From: Peptoclostridium acidaminophilum DSM 3953
GTDB lineage: Bacteria; Bacillota; Clostridia; Peptostreptococcales; Peptostreptococcaceae
NCBI RefSeq assembly: GCF_000597865.1
Contig: NZ_CP007452.1
Coordinates: 1,247,183-1,311,182, forward strand
Reading direction: 5' to 3'
DNA length: 64,000 nt
The first letter of the stretch is position 1, and every line of letters begins with the position of its first letter. Of this stretch, positions 8,301 to 16,791 are shown in pieces. Made by a program: the position numbers and the translations under genes. A model generated the notes under the pieces. The model had not been told where the DNA came from. It saw nothing but the letters and a program-made list of their open reading frames with translations, and searched no databases.

Positions 8301-9965
8301 TTGAAAAAAAATACTTCAAAAATCAAGATCATACCTTTGGGAGGTATGAATGAAATCGGCAAGAACTTGACCGCCATAGAGTATAAGGATGAAATAATAC
8401 TTATAGACTGCGGACTGAGTTTTCCAGAGGAAGAGATGCTGGGAATAGACATTGTAATCCCTGACATATCGTATCTTCTAAAGCATAAGGACAAGGTGAA
8501 GGGCATATTTCTAACACACGGGCACGAAGACCACATAGGGGCTTTGCCGTATTTTCTCAAGAAAATAAACGTGCCTGTTTACGGAACAAGGCTTACACTT
8601 GGCCTTGTGGAGTTCAAGCTCAAAGAGCACAGGCTAAATAATGTAAAGCTTCAAGTTGTCAAGCCGGGACAAATGATCAAAAAATCCAACTTTGAGGTTG
8701 AATTCATAAGGGTCAACCACAGCATAGCAGACGCGTGCGCCATAGCAGTACACACTGAGATTGGCACGCTATTCCATACGGGTGATTTCAAGATAGACCA
8801 CACACCAATAGACGGTGATCTTATGGATTTTGGAAGAATAGCCGAGATTGGAAGCCAGGGCGTGCTGCTTATGATGGCTGACAGTACAAATGTGGAAAGA
8901 CCGGGAGCAACCATGTCCGAAAGGACAGTCGGAGCCACACTGGATGAGATATTCAGCGGGGCCAAAAGCAGGATAATTGTAGCCACATTCGCATCCAATG
9001 TGCACAGGCTGCAGCAGGTTATAAACTCTGCCGACAAATACCACAGGAAGATTGTGGTTTCAGGAAGATCAATGGTCAATGTCGTGGGAGTGGCAAGTGA
9101 ACTTGGTTATCTGAATGTGCCCGAGGGAGTTATGATAGACATAAACGAAATGGGTAATTACAACGACAGCGAGCTGGTACTCATAACTACAGGCTCACAG
9201 GGCGAACCTATGTCGGCGCTTTCGAGGATGGCCGCATCGGAACACAAGAAGCTGGACGTTCAGCCGGGAGACCTGGTAATAATATCTGCAAATCCGATAC
9301 CGGGCAATGAAAAACTGGTATCCAGGGTTATAAACCAGCTGTTTGAAAGAGGCGCAGAGGTTATATACGAGGCCCTTGCTGACATACACGTTTCCGGACA
9401 CGCATGCCAGGAAGAGCTAAAGCTGATGCACAGACTTGTAAGGCCTAAATTCTTCATGCCGGTCCACGGCGAGTACAGGCACCTCAAGCAGCATGGAGAG
9501 CTTGCAGAAGAGCTGGGGATGCCAAGAGAAAACATACTCATTAGCAGCAACGGTGTGATACTGGAAGTGGACGGCAATGGAGCAAAATTCACAGGCAGCG
9601 TGCCATCGGGCAATATACTCATAGACGGACTTGGCGTAGGCGATGTAGGCAACATAGTCCTAAGGGACAGAAGGCACCTTTCGGAGGACGGCCTTATGGT
9701 AGTGGTTGTCACAATATCGAAGGAAAGCGGCGAGGTAGTGGCAGGACCCGACATAATATCAAGGGGCTTTGTATACGTAAGGGAATCCGAGGACCTAATG
9801 CACAATGCAAGACTTATAGTGAAAAAGGCGCTTGAGAACTGCTCGGGAAGGCAGATGAAGGAATGGTCATACATGAAAAATTCTATAAAGGATGATCTCA
9901 AGAATTTCCTATACCAAAAGACAAAGAGAAACCCTATGATACTTCCAATAATAATGGAAGTATAG
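8301..9965 (+). CDS. rnjA: Ribonuclease J
   Basis: A metallo-beta-lactamase-fold 5'-3' exo/endoribonuclease involved in mRNA decay and rRNA maturation. The zinc-binding motif HGHEDH is at residues 73-78. Other family landmarks are HTGDFKIDHTPIDG, STNVERPGATMSE, TTGSQGEPMSAL and the beta-CASP motif region PVHGEYRHLKQH. Length is 554 aa, as expected. The start is TTG at 8301 behind AGGAGGAG. With RNase Y at 61.2 kb, the window encodes both main Firmicute mRNA-decay nucleases. A strong terminator follows. Confidence 0.96.
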   Translation: MKKNTSKIKIIPLGGMNEIGKNLTAIEYKDEIILIDCGLSFPEEEMLGIDIVIPDISYLLKHKDKVKGIFLTHGHEDHIGALPYFLKKINVPVYGTRLTLGLVEFKLKEHRLNNVKLQVVKPGQMIKKSNFEVEFIRVNHSIADACAIAVHTEIGTLFHTGDFKIDHTPIDGDLMDFGRIAEIGSQGVLLMMADSTNVERPGATMSERTVGATLDEIFSGAKSRIIVATFASNVHRLQQVINSADKYHRKIVVSGRSMVNVVGVASELGYLNVPEGVMIDINEMGNYNDSELVLITTGSQGEPMSALSRMAASEHKKLDVQPGDLVIISANPIPGNEKLVSRVINQLFERGAEVIYEALADIHVSGHACQEELKLMHRLVRPKFFMPVHGEYRHLKQHGELAEELGMPRENILISSNGVILEVDGNGAKFTGSVPSGNILIDGLGVGDVGNIVLRDRRHLSEDGLMVVVVTISKESGEVVAGPDIISRGFVYVRESEDLMHNARLIVKKALENCSGRQMKEWSYMKNSIKDDLKNFLYQKTKRNPMILPIIMEV

Positions 9966-9989
9966 GAATCTGTTTCTCATGACATATGT

Positions 9990-10020
9990 GGCCGCTGCAG
10001 AATTCGCGGCGGCCTTTTTT
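9990..10020 (+). terminator. Rho-independent terminator after rnjA
   Basis: Nine-pair GC stem GGCCGCTGC / GCGGCGGCC, 7-base loop, then TTTTTT. It lies inside the longest open frame of the next gene, which argues for the later start of that gene. Confidence 0.92.
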
Positions 10021-10045
10021 GATTGCTGAAGGAGGAAGGCTTCAA

Positions 10046-10642
10046 TTGATACTAGACATTTTAAAGCAGTTTCCGGCTATACTCATTGCAATATCAGTCC
10101 ACGAGTACGGACATGCGCTTGTGGCGTACGCAATGGGGGACGACACTGCAAAGCGTGCCAACAGGATGACTCTGGATCCATTAAAGCACATAGACATGGT
10201 GGGAATGCTAGTGCTGCTTCTAGCACATTTTGGCTGGGCAAAGCCGGTGCCAATAGACGAGAGAAATTTTAGAAATAAAAGACTAGGGCTTTTTGCCGTC
10301 TCGCTGGCCGGGCCCGCATTCAACCTTATATGCGCGCTTGTGTTTCTCATACTCTACAAGCTCGAAGCCGCCTTTATAGGCATGTACGCTCTTGATATAA
10401 TGCTTGCATATGTTTTCAAGTTCAACATACTTTTTGCTGCCTTCAACATGCTTCCTATTCCACCGCTGGACGGATCAAAGCTGCTGCTCTCTGTGCTGCC
10501 AAGCAGTGTGAGCAGATTTTACTGGCAGTATGAAAACATAGGAACTGTAATATTAATAGCGCTCATATTCACAAACAAGATAGGCCTTTTCATATATCCA
10601 ATAGTGGATGTGTTTGAAAGGGTGCTGCTTAGCATAGCATAG
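10046..10642 (+). CDS. Site-2 protease family (M50) membrane metalloprotease
   Basis: A polytopic membrane protein of about 198 aa. The zinc motif HEYGH is near residue 19, within ISVHEYGHALVAYAMGD. The second M50 motif is NMLPIPPLDGSKLL, where Asp is the third zinc ligand. It belongs to the short YwhC/SpoIVFB-like group seen beside scpA-scpB in many Firmicutes. The physiological substrate is unknown. I chose TTG at 10046 because AAGGAGG is 10 bases upstream and the longer frame from 9986 runs through the rnjA terminator. scpA starts only 7 bases after its stop, so translational coupling is likely. Confidence 0.87.
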   Translation: MILDILKQFPAILIAISVHEYGHALVAYAMGDDTAKRANRMTLDPLKHIDMVGMLVLLLAHFGWAKPVPIDERNFRNKRLGLFAVSLAGPAFNLICALVFLILYKLEAAFIGMYALDIMLAYVFKFNILFAAFNMLPIPPLDGSKLLLSVLPSSVSRFYWQYENIGTVILIALIFTNKIGLFIYPIVDVFERVLLSIA

Positions 10643-10649
10643 GAGTTGA

Positions 10650-11375
10650 TTGGATTTGGGATGCAGCTTTCAGATAGAGGTGTATGAAGGACCGCTTGAG
10701 TTCTTGTATGAGCTCATAAAAAAGCACAAGATAGACATATGCGACGTGCCCATATATGAAATCACAAGCCAGTTCACAGACTATGTAAAGGCGCTCAAGA
10801 GCTTTGATATGGAGCTCGCGAGTGATTTCATAGTGATGGCATCAGAGCTTCTTGAGATAAAGTCAAGATATCTGCTCTACCTTAGAGCGGAAGAGGAAGA
10901 GGCGGAGGATCCAAGAAAAGGCCTTGTTGAAAGGCTGCTCATATACAACAAGTTTAAGCAGGCGGGAGAGCATCTGAGAGAGAAATCAAGCGGCCTTGGC
11001 GAGAGATTCTGCAGAAAGCAGGAAGAGGTGCTGCTCGATGATGACTTCCAAATCAGCGACATGAGCATTGAAAGTCTTATGGCGGCCATGGCGCTGATTC
11101 CGCAAAGGGCTCAAAAGCAGGAGCCGGACTTGATGCAAAACACCTACAGAAAAAAAAGTTTTACAATAGAGGAGAAGACAAGAGTGATACTCCAGAGGAT
11201 AGACGAGTGTGAAGACGTTGCTTTCGAGGACATAATATCTACAGACTCCGCCGAGGAGAAGATAGTCGCATTCCTATCGGCGCTGGAGCTGGTAAAGAAA
11301 AAGCTCATTAGGCTTTGCCAGAGCGGCTTTGCAATGCCAATAACTATAAAAAGGCGGGTGGCCTATGAAATATAG
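10650..11375 (+). CDS. scpA: Segregation and condensation protein A
   Basis: ScpA is the kleisin subunit of the SMC-ScpA-ScpB condensin that organises and segregates the chromosome. The N-terminal segment FQIEVYEGPLEFLYELIKKHKIDICDVPI, which binds the SMC neck, is typical, and the C-terminal winged helix is present. Length is 241 aa. The start is TTG: 10650 is only 4 bases from AGGAG, while TTG at 10656 has 10-base spacing and is an equally good candidate. Its end overlaps scpB by 11 bases. Confidence 0.95.
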   Translation: MDLGCSFQIEVYEGPLEFLYELIKKHKIDICDVPIYEITSQFTDYVKALKSFDMELASDFIVMASELLEIKSRYLLYLRAEEEEAEDPRKGLVERLLIYNKFKQAGEHLREKSSGLGERFCRKQEEVLLDDDFQISDMSIESLMAAMALIPQRAQKQEPDLMQNTYRKKSFTIEEKTRVILQRIDECEDVAFEDIISTDSAEEKIVAFLSALELVKKKLIRLCQSGFAMPITIKRRVAYEI

Positions 11376-11892
11376 CAGTATTCAAAGCAGCATAGAATCG
11401 CTCCTGTTTGTATATTCGGATCCGCTTGATGAAAAGGAAATAGCCATGGCGCTGGACGCAAAGGAAGAAGAGATCGCAAGGGAGCTTCAAAGCTTGATGC
11501 TTCACTACGAGGAGTCAGGCAGCGGCATAAGGCTCATAAAGCTCAACGGGAAATATCAGCTTGTAAGCAATCCTTTGAATGCAGGCTGCATAAGAAAGCT
11601 TTTCATGCCTTCAAGAAGGAAGTCTCTGACACAGGCCGCGCTCGAAACGCTGGCAATAATAGCCTACAAGCAGCCTGTTACAAAAATAGAGATAGAAGAC
11701 ATAAGAGGCGTCAAATGCGACAAGCCTCTCAAGACTCTTGCGGACTACTCTCTTATAGAGGAGGCCGGAAGGCTCAAGAAAATAGGCAATCCGATACAGT
11801 ACAGGACAACTGAGGAATTCCTAAGAGTATTCGGACTCGAATCTATAAAGGAGCTTCCGGAGCTGGATTCATTCAAGGAGCAAAGCGAGTAA
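11365..11892 (+). CDS. scpB: Segregation and condensation protein B
   Basis: ScpB (175 aa) is the second non-SMC subunit of the condensin complex and binds ScpA as a dimer. It shows two winged-helix domains with typical segments IESLLFVYSDPL and LTQAALETLAIIAYKQPVTKIEIEDIRGV. The start codon lies inside the scpA 3' end (11-base overlap), indicating coupled translation. A terminator follows at 11911. Confidence 0.96.
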   Translation: MKYSSIQSSIESLLFVYSDPLDEKEIAMALDAKEEEIARELQSLMLHYEESGSGIRLIKLNGKYQLVSNPLNAGCIRKLFMPSRRKSLTQAALETLAIIAYKQPVTKIEIEDIRGVKCDKPLKTLADYSLIEEAGRLKKIGNPIQYRTTEEFLRVFGLESIKELPELDSFKEQSE

Positions 11893-11910
11893 ATTAAATG
11901 AGATAATAAC

Positions 11911-11936
11911 AACCTGAATAATTCGGGTTTTTTTTG
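11911..11936 (+). terminator. Rho-independent terminator after scpB
   Basis: AACCTGAA / TTCGGGTT stem (one G-U pair) and a run of eight Ts. Confidence 0.85.
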
Positions 11937-12041
11937 CAGTTTAACCCGTCAAGCGGTATTTGAATAATCAGCGGTGTGGTATATAATAAAACTATAGCTC
12001 AATAAATGTGAATTAAAATGCAAAAATGGAAGGAGCTGCTT

Positions 12042-12761
12042 ATGAGGCTGAACAAATATATTGCATTCTGCGGAGCCGCATCCAGGCGAAAGGCTGACGA
12101 GCTTGTGCTCCAGGGTAGAGTGAGGATTAACGGAATATTGGTTAAAGAGGTCGGGGTACAGATAGAGCCCGGAATTGACACTGTTGAGATAGATGGCAAA
12201 ACAATAACTCCTGAAGATGAAAAGGTATACATAATGCTCAACAAGCCTACGGGATATGTATCGACAGCCAAGGATCAGTTTGGAAGAAAGACCGTCCTTG
12301 ATCTTGTCGATACCGATAAAAGGGTATATCCGGTTGGCAGACTCGATTATGATACCTCGGGGCTCATAATACTTACAAACGACGGCGATTTTTCATATGC
12401 GATGACTCATCCAAAGCATGAAATAAAAAAGGTTTACATCGCAAAAATAAAGGGAAAGCCCAGCATCTCTCAGATTGCATTGTTTGAACGCGGACTCCGT
12501 ATAGAAGGCTATACAACCGCGCCTTCGCGGCTTGAGCTGCTTAAATATGATGCTGCCTCAGATTCGAGTGTTGTAAGGATAACTATACACGAGGGCAAAA
12601 ACAGGCAGGTAAGGAAGATGTGCGATGCCATAGGACATCCAGTCATGTCGCTCTCAAGGGTTCAAATAGGACACCTGAATCTTGGCGACCTTGAAAAAGG
12701 CAAGTCAAGACCGCTCAAAGCCGAAGAAGTCAAAAGGCTGCTTAAAGCCGTAACAATATAG
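12042..12761 (+). CDS. rluB: Ribosomal large-subunit pseudouridine synthase B-type (RsuA/RluB/E/F family)
   Basis: It has an N-terminal S4 RNA-binding domain (MRLNKYIAFCGAASRRKADELV) followed by the RsuA/RluB-type catalytic domain, with the catalytic Asp in GRLDYDTSGLIILTNDG. The late motif HEGKNRQVRKMC is typical. Length is 239 aa. The family converts specific uridines in rRNA to pseudouridine. RluB is the best guess in this scpA-scpB-rluB order, but RsuA cannot be excluded. The ATG at 12042 with AAGGAG upstream is favoured over the in-frame ATG at 12018. Confidence 0.9.
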   Translation: MRLNKYIAFCGAASRRKADELVLQGRVRINGILVKEVGVQIEPGIDTVEIDGKTITPEDEKVYIMLNKPTGYVSTAKDQFGRKTVLDLVDTDKRVYPVGRLDYDTSGLIILTNDGDFSYAMTHPKHEIKKVYIAKIKGKPSISQIALFERGLRIEGYTTAPSRLELLKYDAASDSSVVRITIHEGKNRQVRKMCDAIGHPVMSLSRVQIGHLNLGDLEKGKSRPLKAEEVKRLLKAVTI

Positions 12762-12817
12762 AAAGAGCGCTGCCATAGAATCACGAATTAGAGTTCATAT
12801 GAGACGGAGGAGATATT

Positions 12818-13273
12818 ATGCTTGAGCTTACAAGAATAAAGCCGCAGGATATTGAAAGACTGGATGAAATACTAAGGCAGAACAACATAAGTAAATGCAG
12901 CAAGGAAAACTGCATGGCAATATATGAGGGCACGGAAATAATAGGAATCGCAAGCTATGAAAGACATGGCAGCATCGCCATTCTGGAGAAGCTTGCAATG
13001 CTGACAATCGACCCAGGCGAGAGACTAAAGGACGGTCTGATAAGGGCGCTTTTGAACATGGCCGATTTGCAGGGCGTTCGGATATTCATTATTGAAAAGG
13101 CCGGAGACTTCTCATTCTATGAGAAAATGGGCTTCAAAAGCATAGCACAAAGGGACTTTGTAATGCCAGAGGAGCTAAGAGACAAAATCAAAGGCGACGA
13201 CACCCATATATACACGATGCTGCCTGATTTTTTCGAGCAGGGCTGTAAAAGCTGCAGTGGCTGCAAGAAATAG
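12818..13273 (+). CDS. GNAT family N-acetyltransferase with cysteine-rich tail
   Basis: A 151-aa protein with a GNAT-like fold (central beta strands IAILEKLAMLTID, P-loop region GERLKDGLIRALL, and FYEKMGF near the C terminus). The substrate is unknown. The extreme C terminus is CKSCSGCKK, three cysteines spaced C-x2-C-x2-C, with one further Cys pair near the N terminus (CSKENC). Such a tail might bind metal, which is inference. AGGAG precedes the ATG. surE follows after 15 bases, so these two are probably cotranscribed. Confidence 0.72.
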   Translation: MLELTRIKPQDIERLDEILRQNNISKCSKENCMAIYEGTEIIGIASYERHGSIAILEKLAMLTIDPGERLKDGLIRALLNMADLQGVRIFIIEKAGDFSFYEKMGFKSIAQRDFVMPEELRDKIKGDDTHIYTMLPDFFEQGCKSCSGCKK

Positions 13274-13288
13274 ACGAAGGGGATTAAT

Positions 13289-14053
13289 ATGAACATACTA
13301 GTGACAAATGACGACGGCATTTATTCAAAGGGGATATATGAGCTTTGCAACGCCATTAAGGATATTGCAAGAGTATACGTAGTGGCTCCCGACTCGGAAA
13401 AAAGCGCCGTCGGGCATGCTATAACAATGCACAATCCGCTGAAGATAAAAAAGATAAATTTCCACGGCATAGATTCGATAGATGCCTACGCGGTAAGCGG
13501 CACGCCGGCTGACTGCGTGAAGCTGGGCATAGAAGCCTTGCTGAGGGATATTGAGATAGACCTTGTGCTTAGCGGCATCAACAACGGCTCTAATCTGGGA
13601 TCTGATGTAATATATTCAGGCACGGTATCAGCCGCGCTTGAGGCATACATGCTGGACAAGTCATCCATAGCCATTTCATATGATGCAAACGGAGATTCAT
13701 CTCATGAGTATAAAATAGCAGCAAATTACATGGCTGATTTCATAAAGGGTAATTACATGGAGAACGATGATTTGCAAAGCTCGGTTCTCAATATAAACTT
13801 TCCGAACATGCACGGGCGAGACCCTCTGGGGTATAGATCCACAAGACTGGGTATAAGAAGATACGAGAACTCCTTCGAGGAAAGAAAAGATCCCAGAGGC
13901 AACATCTACTATTGGATGGGCGGCAGCATAAAGAAGATGCACCAGGAGCCCGACAGTGATATTAGCGCCATTGAAGAAGGGTATATATCCATAACACCGC
14001 TTCAGTTCGACCTGACAAATTATGACAAGCTAAAAGGGATGTCAAAGCTGTAA
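13289..14053 (+). CDS. surE: 5'-nucleotidase SurE
   Basis: SurE is a metal-dependent survival phosphatase that dephosphorylates nucleoside 5'-monophosphates. The N terminus MNILVTNDDGIYSKGI carries the catalytic Asp-Asp pair. The motifs VVAPDSEKSAVGHAIT, VSGTPADCVKLG and SGINNGSNLGSDVIYSGTVSAA are all present. Length is 254 aa. It sits in a run of + strand genes between the GNAT gene and the RpiR-type regulator (27-base gap), all likely on one transcript ending at 14993. Confidence 0.96.
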   Translation: MNILVTNDDGIYSKGIYELCNAIKDIARVYVVAPDSEKSAVGHAITMHNPLKIKKINFHGIDSIDAYAVSGTPADCVKLGIEALLRDIEIDLVLSGINNGSNLGSDVIYSGTVSAALEAYMLDKSSIAISYDANGDSSHEYKIAANYMADFIKGNYMENDDLQSSVLNINFPNMHGRDPLGYRSTRLGIRRYENSFEERKDPRGNIYYWMGGSIKKMHQEPDSDISAIEEGYISITPLQFDLTNYDKLKGMSKL

Positions 14054-14080
14054 CCAAATAAATTCAAAAGAGGGATATGT

Positions 14081-14947
14081 ATGAATGAAGAGAACAAGGA
14101 TCTCATAAGGACGATAAAGCAGAATTTCACCAAATTAAGTAAAGGGCAAAAGCTGATTGCCCAGTTCATAATGGACAACTACGACAAGGCTGCATTCATG
14201 ACTGCATCCAAGCTGGGAGACAAGGTCGGTGTCAGTGAGTCTACAGTAGTGAGATTTGCAGGTGCTCTGGGATTTGACGGCTATCCCAAGCTTCAAAAAT
14301 CACTCCAGGAGCTTATAAAGACAAAGCTCACAACGGTGCAAAGGGTGGAGATGTCACAGGACTACTCCAGTGACTTTGAAGTGCTAAATAAGATTCTCAA
14401 ATCAGACATAGACAACATAAGAAACACCCTCGAGGACATCAATCCCAAGGCATTCGAAGATGTGATAGACAAGATCGCATCGGCAAAGAAGATATATATT
14501 GTCGGCCTTAGAACATCAAGCGCCATAGCCGACTACCTTGGCTTCTATCTGAATCTCATACTCGACAACGTAGTGCTCGTAAACTACGGCATAAGCGACG
14601 TTTTCGAGCAGATTATAAAGGTCAGTGAAGAGGACCTTGTAATAGGCATTAGTTTCCCCAGATATTCGAAAAAGACTTATGAAATACTTGAATTCGCGAA
14701 AAAACAAGGAGCTACTATAGTGGCGCTTACAGACAGCCACATATCGCCGATAGCCACTCTTTCAGACAATACTCTGCTTGCCAAGAGCAATATGGCATCG
14801 TTCGTTGACTCGCTTGTGGCACCTTTGAGTCTTATAAATGCACTGATAGTAGCGCTTGGTATGAGGGAAAAAGACAAGATAAAAGGATACTTCGACAAGC
14901 TTGAGCATGTGTGGAAGGACTTCAACATATATGAGGAGCAGGCTTAG
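14081..14947 (+). CDS. MurR/RpiR family transcriptional regulator
   Basis: The N-terminal HTH_6 domain covers residues about 1-80 (FTKLSKGQKLIAQFIMDNYDKAAFMTASKLG ... VSESTVVRFAGALGFDGYPKLQ). A SIS domain follows (residues 125-265; IYIVGLRTSSAIADYLGFYL, GISFPRYSKKTYEI), which in this family senses phosphosugars. Length is 288 aa. No sugar gene lies next to it, so its effector and targets are unknown. A strong terminator follows. Confidence 0.9.
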   Translation: MNEENKDLIRTIKQNFTKLSKGQKLIAQFIMDNYDKAAFMTASKLGDKVGVSESTVVRFAGALGFDGYPKLQKSLQELIKTKLTTVQRVEMSQDYSSDFEVLNKILKSDIDNIRNTLEDINPKAFEDVIDKIASAKKIYIVGLRTSSAIADYLGFYLNLILDNVVLVNYGISDVFEQIIKVSEEDLVIGISFPRYSKKTYEILEFAKKQGATIVALTDSHISPIATLSDNTLLAKSNMASFVDSLVAPLSLINALIVALGMREKDKIKGYFDKLEHVWKDFNIYEEQA

Positions 14948-14964
14948 GAAATACGTTGAAAATG

Positions 14965-14993
14965 AAAAAACCGGGGAGACCCGGTTTTTTTTA
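14965..14993 (+). terminator. Rho-independent terminator after the RpiR-type regulator
   Basis: Stem AAAAAACCGGG / CCCGGTTTTTT with a GAGA loop. The structure is symmetrical. Confidence 0.92.
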
Positions 14994-15056
14994 AAGGGAA
15001 ACCACAAAAGCAGGCTTAATACGTTTCCTTGCAACTGCAAAATATAGCTTAAATAT

Positions 15057-15075
15057 TATTATCGTAAATGATATA
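15057..15075 (+). repeat. Copy A of a 19-bp dispersed intergenic motif
   Basis: TATTATCGTAAATGATATA, followed at once by AATAATA. It lies between the convergent RpiR and sirtuin genes. The TATC-N6-GATA arms form a dyad that extends here to TATTAT...AATAATA. Near-identical copies lie at 16017, 57929 and 58099. Confidence 0.7.
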
Positions 15076-15108
15076 ATAATAGCATAGAAATTAAGCTATA
15101 ATATACTG

Positions 15109-15849
15109 CTATTTAGAGAAAACCGCCTTGCTAAGTACACTCCCTATGGAGTCTTTTATTACCAGGCTAGCCCGGCTGTCGTACTGCGTAGAAGACTTGT
15201 TTATGAGCACAAGCGACGAGCCCTTGAAATAGCGAAGAAGCCCAGCGGCGGGATATACAACAAGAGAAGTACCGCCAACGATAAGAGTGTCTGCTTGAGC
15301 TATTGCAGACACGGCATCTTCTATAACGGTTTCATCAAGAGCCTCCTCGTAGAGCACTACATCCGGCTTTATGAGACCTCGGCATGCGCTGCACATTGGA
15401 ACGGTAGAAGAGCTGGATATTATATAGTCCAGATCGTAGAATGCTTTGCAGGATGTGCAGTAGTTTCTGAGAACAGAGCCGTGCAGTTCTATGACGTTCC
15501 TTGAGCCTGCTGCCTGGTGGAGTCCGTCGATATTCTGAGTAACTATAGCCTTAAGATTGCCATTACGCTCCATTTGAGCCAGGGCGTAATGGGCCTTGTT
15601 TGGTTTTGCATCAGGATAAAGTATCTTTTCCCTGTAGAACTCGTAAAACTCCAGGGTGTGGGCATCGAAGAAGCTGCGGCTCAGCATTGTCTCCGGAGGA
15701 TATTCGCCTCCAGAGGCGGTCCTGTAGAGGCCGTTTTCGGAGCGAAAGTCGGGGATGTTGCTTTCGGTAGATACGCCGGCTCCGCCGAAAAACACTATGT
15801 CACGACTTGACTTGATGATATTGGAAAGGCGGTTTATAGACTCGTCCAT
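15109..15849 (-). CDS. NAD-dependent protein deacylase (sirtuin, CobB type)
   Basis: A Sir2-family enzyme of 246 aa that removes acyl groups from lysines using NAD. The NAD-binding GAGVSTESNIPDFRS, the catalytic segment TQNIDGLHQAAGS with ELHGS, and four zinc cysteines in two pairs (CTSC, CSAC) are all visible. The start at 15849 is behind AGGAGG. It stands alone between a convergent regulator gene and the divergent rubredoxin region, so its targets cannot be read from context. Confidence 0.95.
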   Translation of the reverse strand: MDESINRLSNIIKSSRDIVFFGGAGVSTESNIPDFRSENGLYRTASGGEYPPETMLSRSFFDAHTLEFYEFYREKILYPDAKPNKAHYALAQMERNGNLKAIVTQNIDGLHQAAGSRNVIELHGSVLRNYCTSCKAFYDLDYIISSSSTVPMCSACRGLIKPDVVLYEEALDETVIEDAVSAIAQADTLIVGGTSLVVYPAAGLLRYFKGSSLVLINKSSTQYDSRASLVIKDSIGSVLSKAVFSK

Positions 15850-16170
15850 ATGAAATACCTCCTATACACATGATTACAATAAATAAGGATACTTTCATTC
15901 TAAGTCATTGGTGAAGAAATGCAAGATATATGTGATGAAGTGATGCAAGGAACAGGCGTCTTGCAGCTGTTACACATCTGGTTGCGTCTCAAACTAACAA
16001 TAAATATCTTAAATAGTATTATCGTAAATGATATATAATAAATCTCCAAAAATAAAAAATATACACATGAAAAATTACAAATTTGACATACACTTATCTG
16101 TTTTAATTAAACCCTCCATGGGTAATCATATAAGGAGCTAATTACACTAATTTATTGGGAGGTTATAATT
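15850..16170 (+). other. Intergenic region between the sirtuin and rubredoxin genes
   Basis: About 320 bases without a gene. It holds the sirtuin ribosome-binding site on the minus strand, copy B of the 19-bp motif at 16017, a TATAAT just after that copy (16034-16039), and a TTGACA at 16083-16088 with no good -10. The promoter for the rubredoxin/desulfoferrodoxin pair must lie here, but which of the two elements is used cannot be decided by reading. Confidence 0.6.
16017..16035 (+). repeat. Copy B of the 19-bp dispersed motif
   Basis: TATTATCGTAAATGATATA, identical to copy A. The match extends upstream (CTTAAATA in both), and TATAAT overlaps its right edge. It is about 135 bases upstream of the rubredoxin start, in the same orientation. 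Confidence 0.75.
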
Positions 16171-16328
16171 ATGAAAAATATGTTTGCTTGGCTTGTGGCT
16201 ATGTTTATGACCCTGAAGTGGGAGATCCGGACAGCGGAGTAGCCCCTGGAACAGCTTTTGAAGACATTCCAGAGGATTGGGTATGTCCACTTTGCGGAGT
16301 AGGCAAGGACATGTTCAAGGAAGAATAA
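16171..16328 (+). pseudogene. Rubredoxin with an apparent one-base deletion at the start
   Basis: The frame starting [20 protein letters not shown] and ending with [16 protein letters not shown] is a complete rubredoxin, with both CxxC iron-binding pairs. The only well-placed start, ATG at 16171 behind GGGAGG, is in a different frame (ATG AAA AAT ATG) and stops after 23 codons at TAG. One extra A or G in ATG-AAAAA would give MKKYVC or MEKYVC and restore the protein. An upstream TTG at 16155 is in frame but lies ahead of the ribosome-binding site. A sequencing or assembly error in the A-run is the simplest explanation. The protein would donate electrons to the superoxide reductase encoded 21 bases downstream. 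Confidence 0.8.
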
Positions 16329-16349
16329 ATATAAACGGGGGTAATCAGA

Positions 16350-16727
16350 GTGAACAAACTTAGAGAACTTTATAAATGCAACAAATGCGGCAATGTTGTT
16401 GAAGTTGTTGCAGCTTCCGGACCGCCGATAGTATGCTGCGGAGAAAACATGCAACTTCTTGAGGCCGGAACTGTTGATGCGAGTCTTGAAAAACACGTGC
16501 CTGTAGTTGAAGAAACAGAAGGCGGCGTAATTGTAAAGGTTGGCAGCGTTCCTCACCCTATGGAAGAAAAGCACTACATAATGTTTGTGGAAGTGCTTAC
16601 AGAAGGTCAGGTGCTAAGAGCCGAACTCAAACCTGGAGATGAACCGTCAGCAATGTTCAAGGTTGACAAGAAAGACATAGTTGAAGTCAGGGAGTACTGC
16701 AATCTTCACGGACTTTGGAAAGCATAA
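16350..16727 (+). CDS. dfx: Desulfoferrodoxin (superoxide reductase, two-iron type)
   Basis: It reduces superoxide to hydrogen peroxide in anaerobes, with rubredoxin as electron donor. Center I cysteines are C10, C13, C29 and C30. Center II ligands are H49, H69, H75, C117 and H120, with the catalytic-site Lys48 in EKHVP. Length is 125 aa. The start is GTG at 16350 behind GGGGG. It lies 21 bases after the rubredoxin frame and ends at a terminator, so the two genes form a small oxidative-defence operon. Confidence 0.97.
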   Translation: MNKLRELYKCNKCGNVVEVVAASGPPIVCCGENMQLLEAGTVDASLEKHVPVVEETEGGVIVKVGSVPHPMEEKHYIMFVEVLTEGQVLRAELKPGDEPSAMFKVDKKDIVEVREYCNLHGLWKA

Positions 16728-16732
16728 TTTTT

Positions 16733-16760
16733 AGCCGCTCTTGAAAAAGAGCGGCTTTTT
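16733..16760 (+). terminator. Terminator after desulfoferrodoxin
   Basis: AGCCGCTC / GAGCGGCT stem and TTTTTG. It could also serve the convergent DUF5665 gene. Confidence 0.85.
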
Positions 16761-16791
16761 GCTGCTTTCAAATTCATACTTGTTCTTGGTG

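Noticed and set aside
9986-10045. Longer N terminus of the M50 protease gene
   Set aside because: It would run through the strong rnjA terminator. A TTG with AAGGAGG at 10046 gives a normal family N terminus.
16083-16111. TTGACA before rubredoxin as its promoter
   Set aside because: No acceptable -10 at 16-18 bases. It cannot be chosen over the TATAAT after motif copy B, so no promoter was called.
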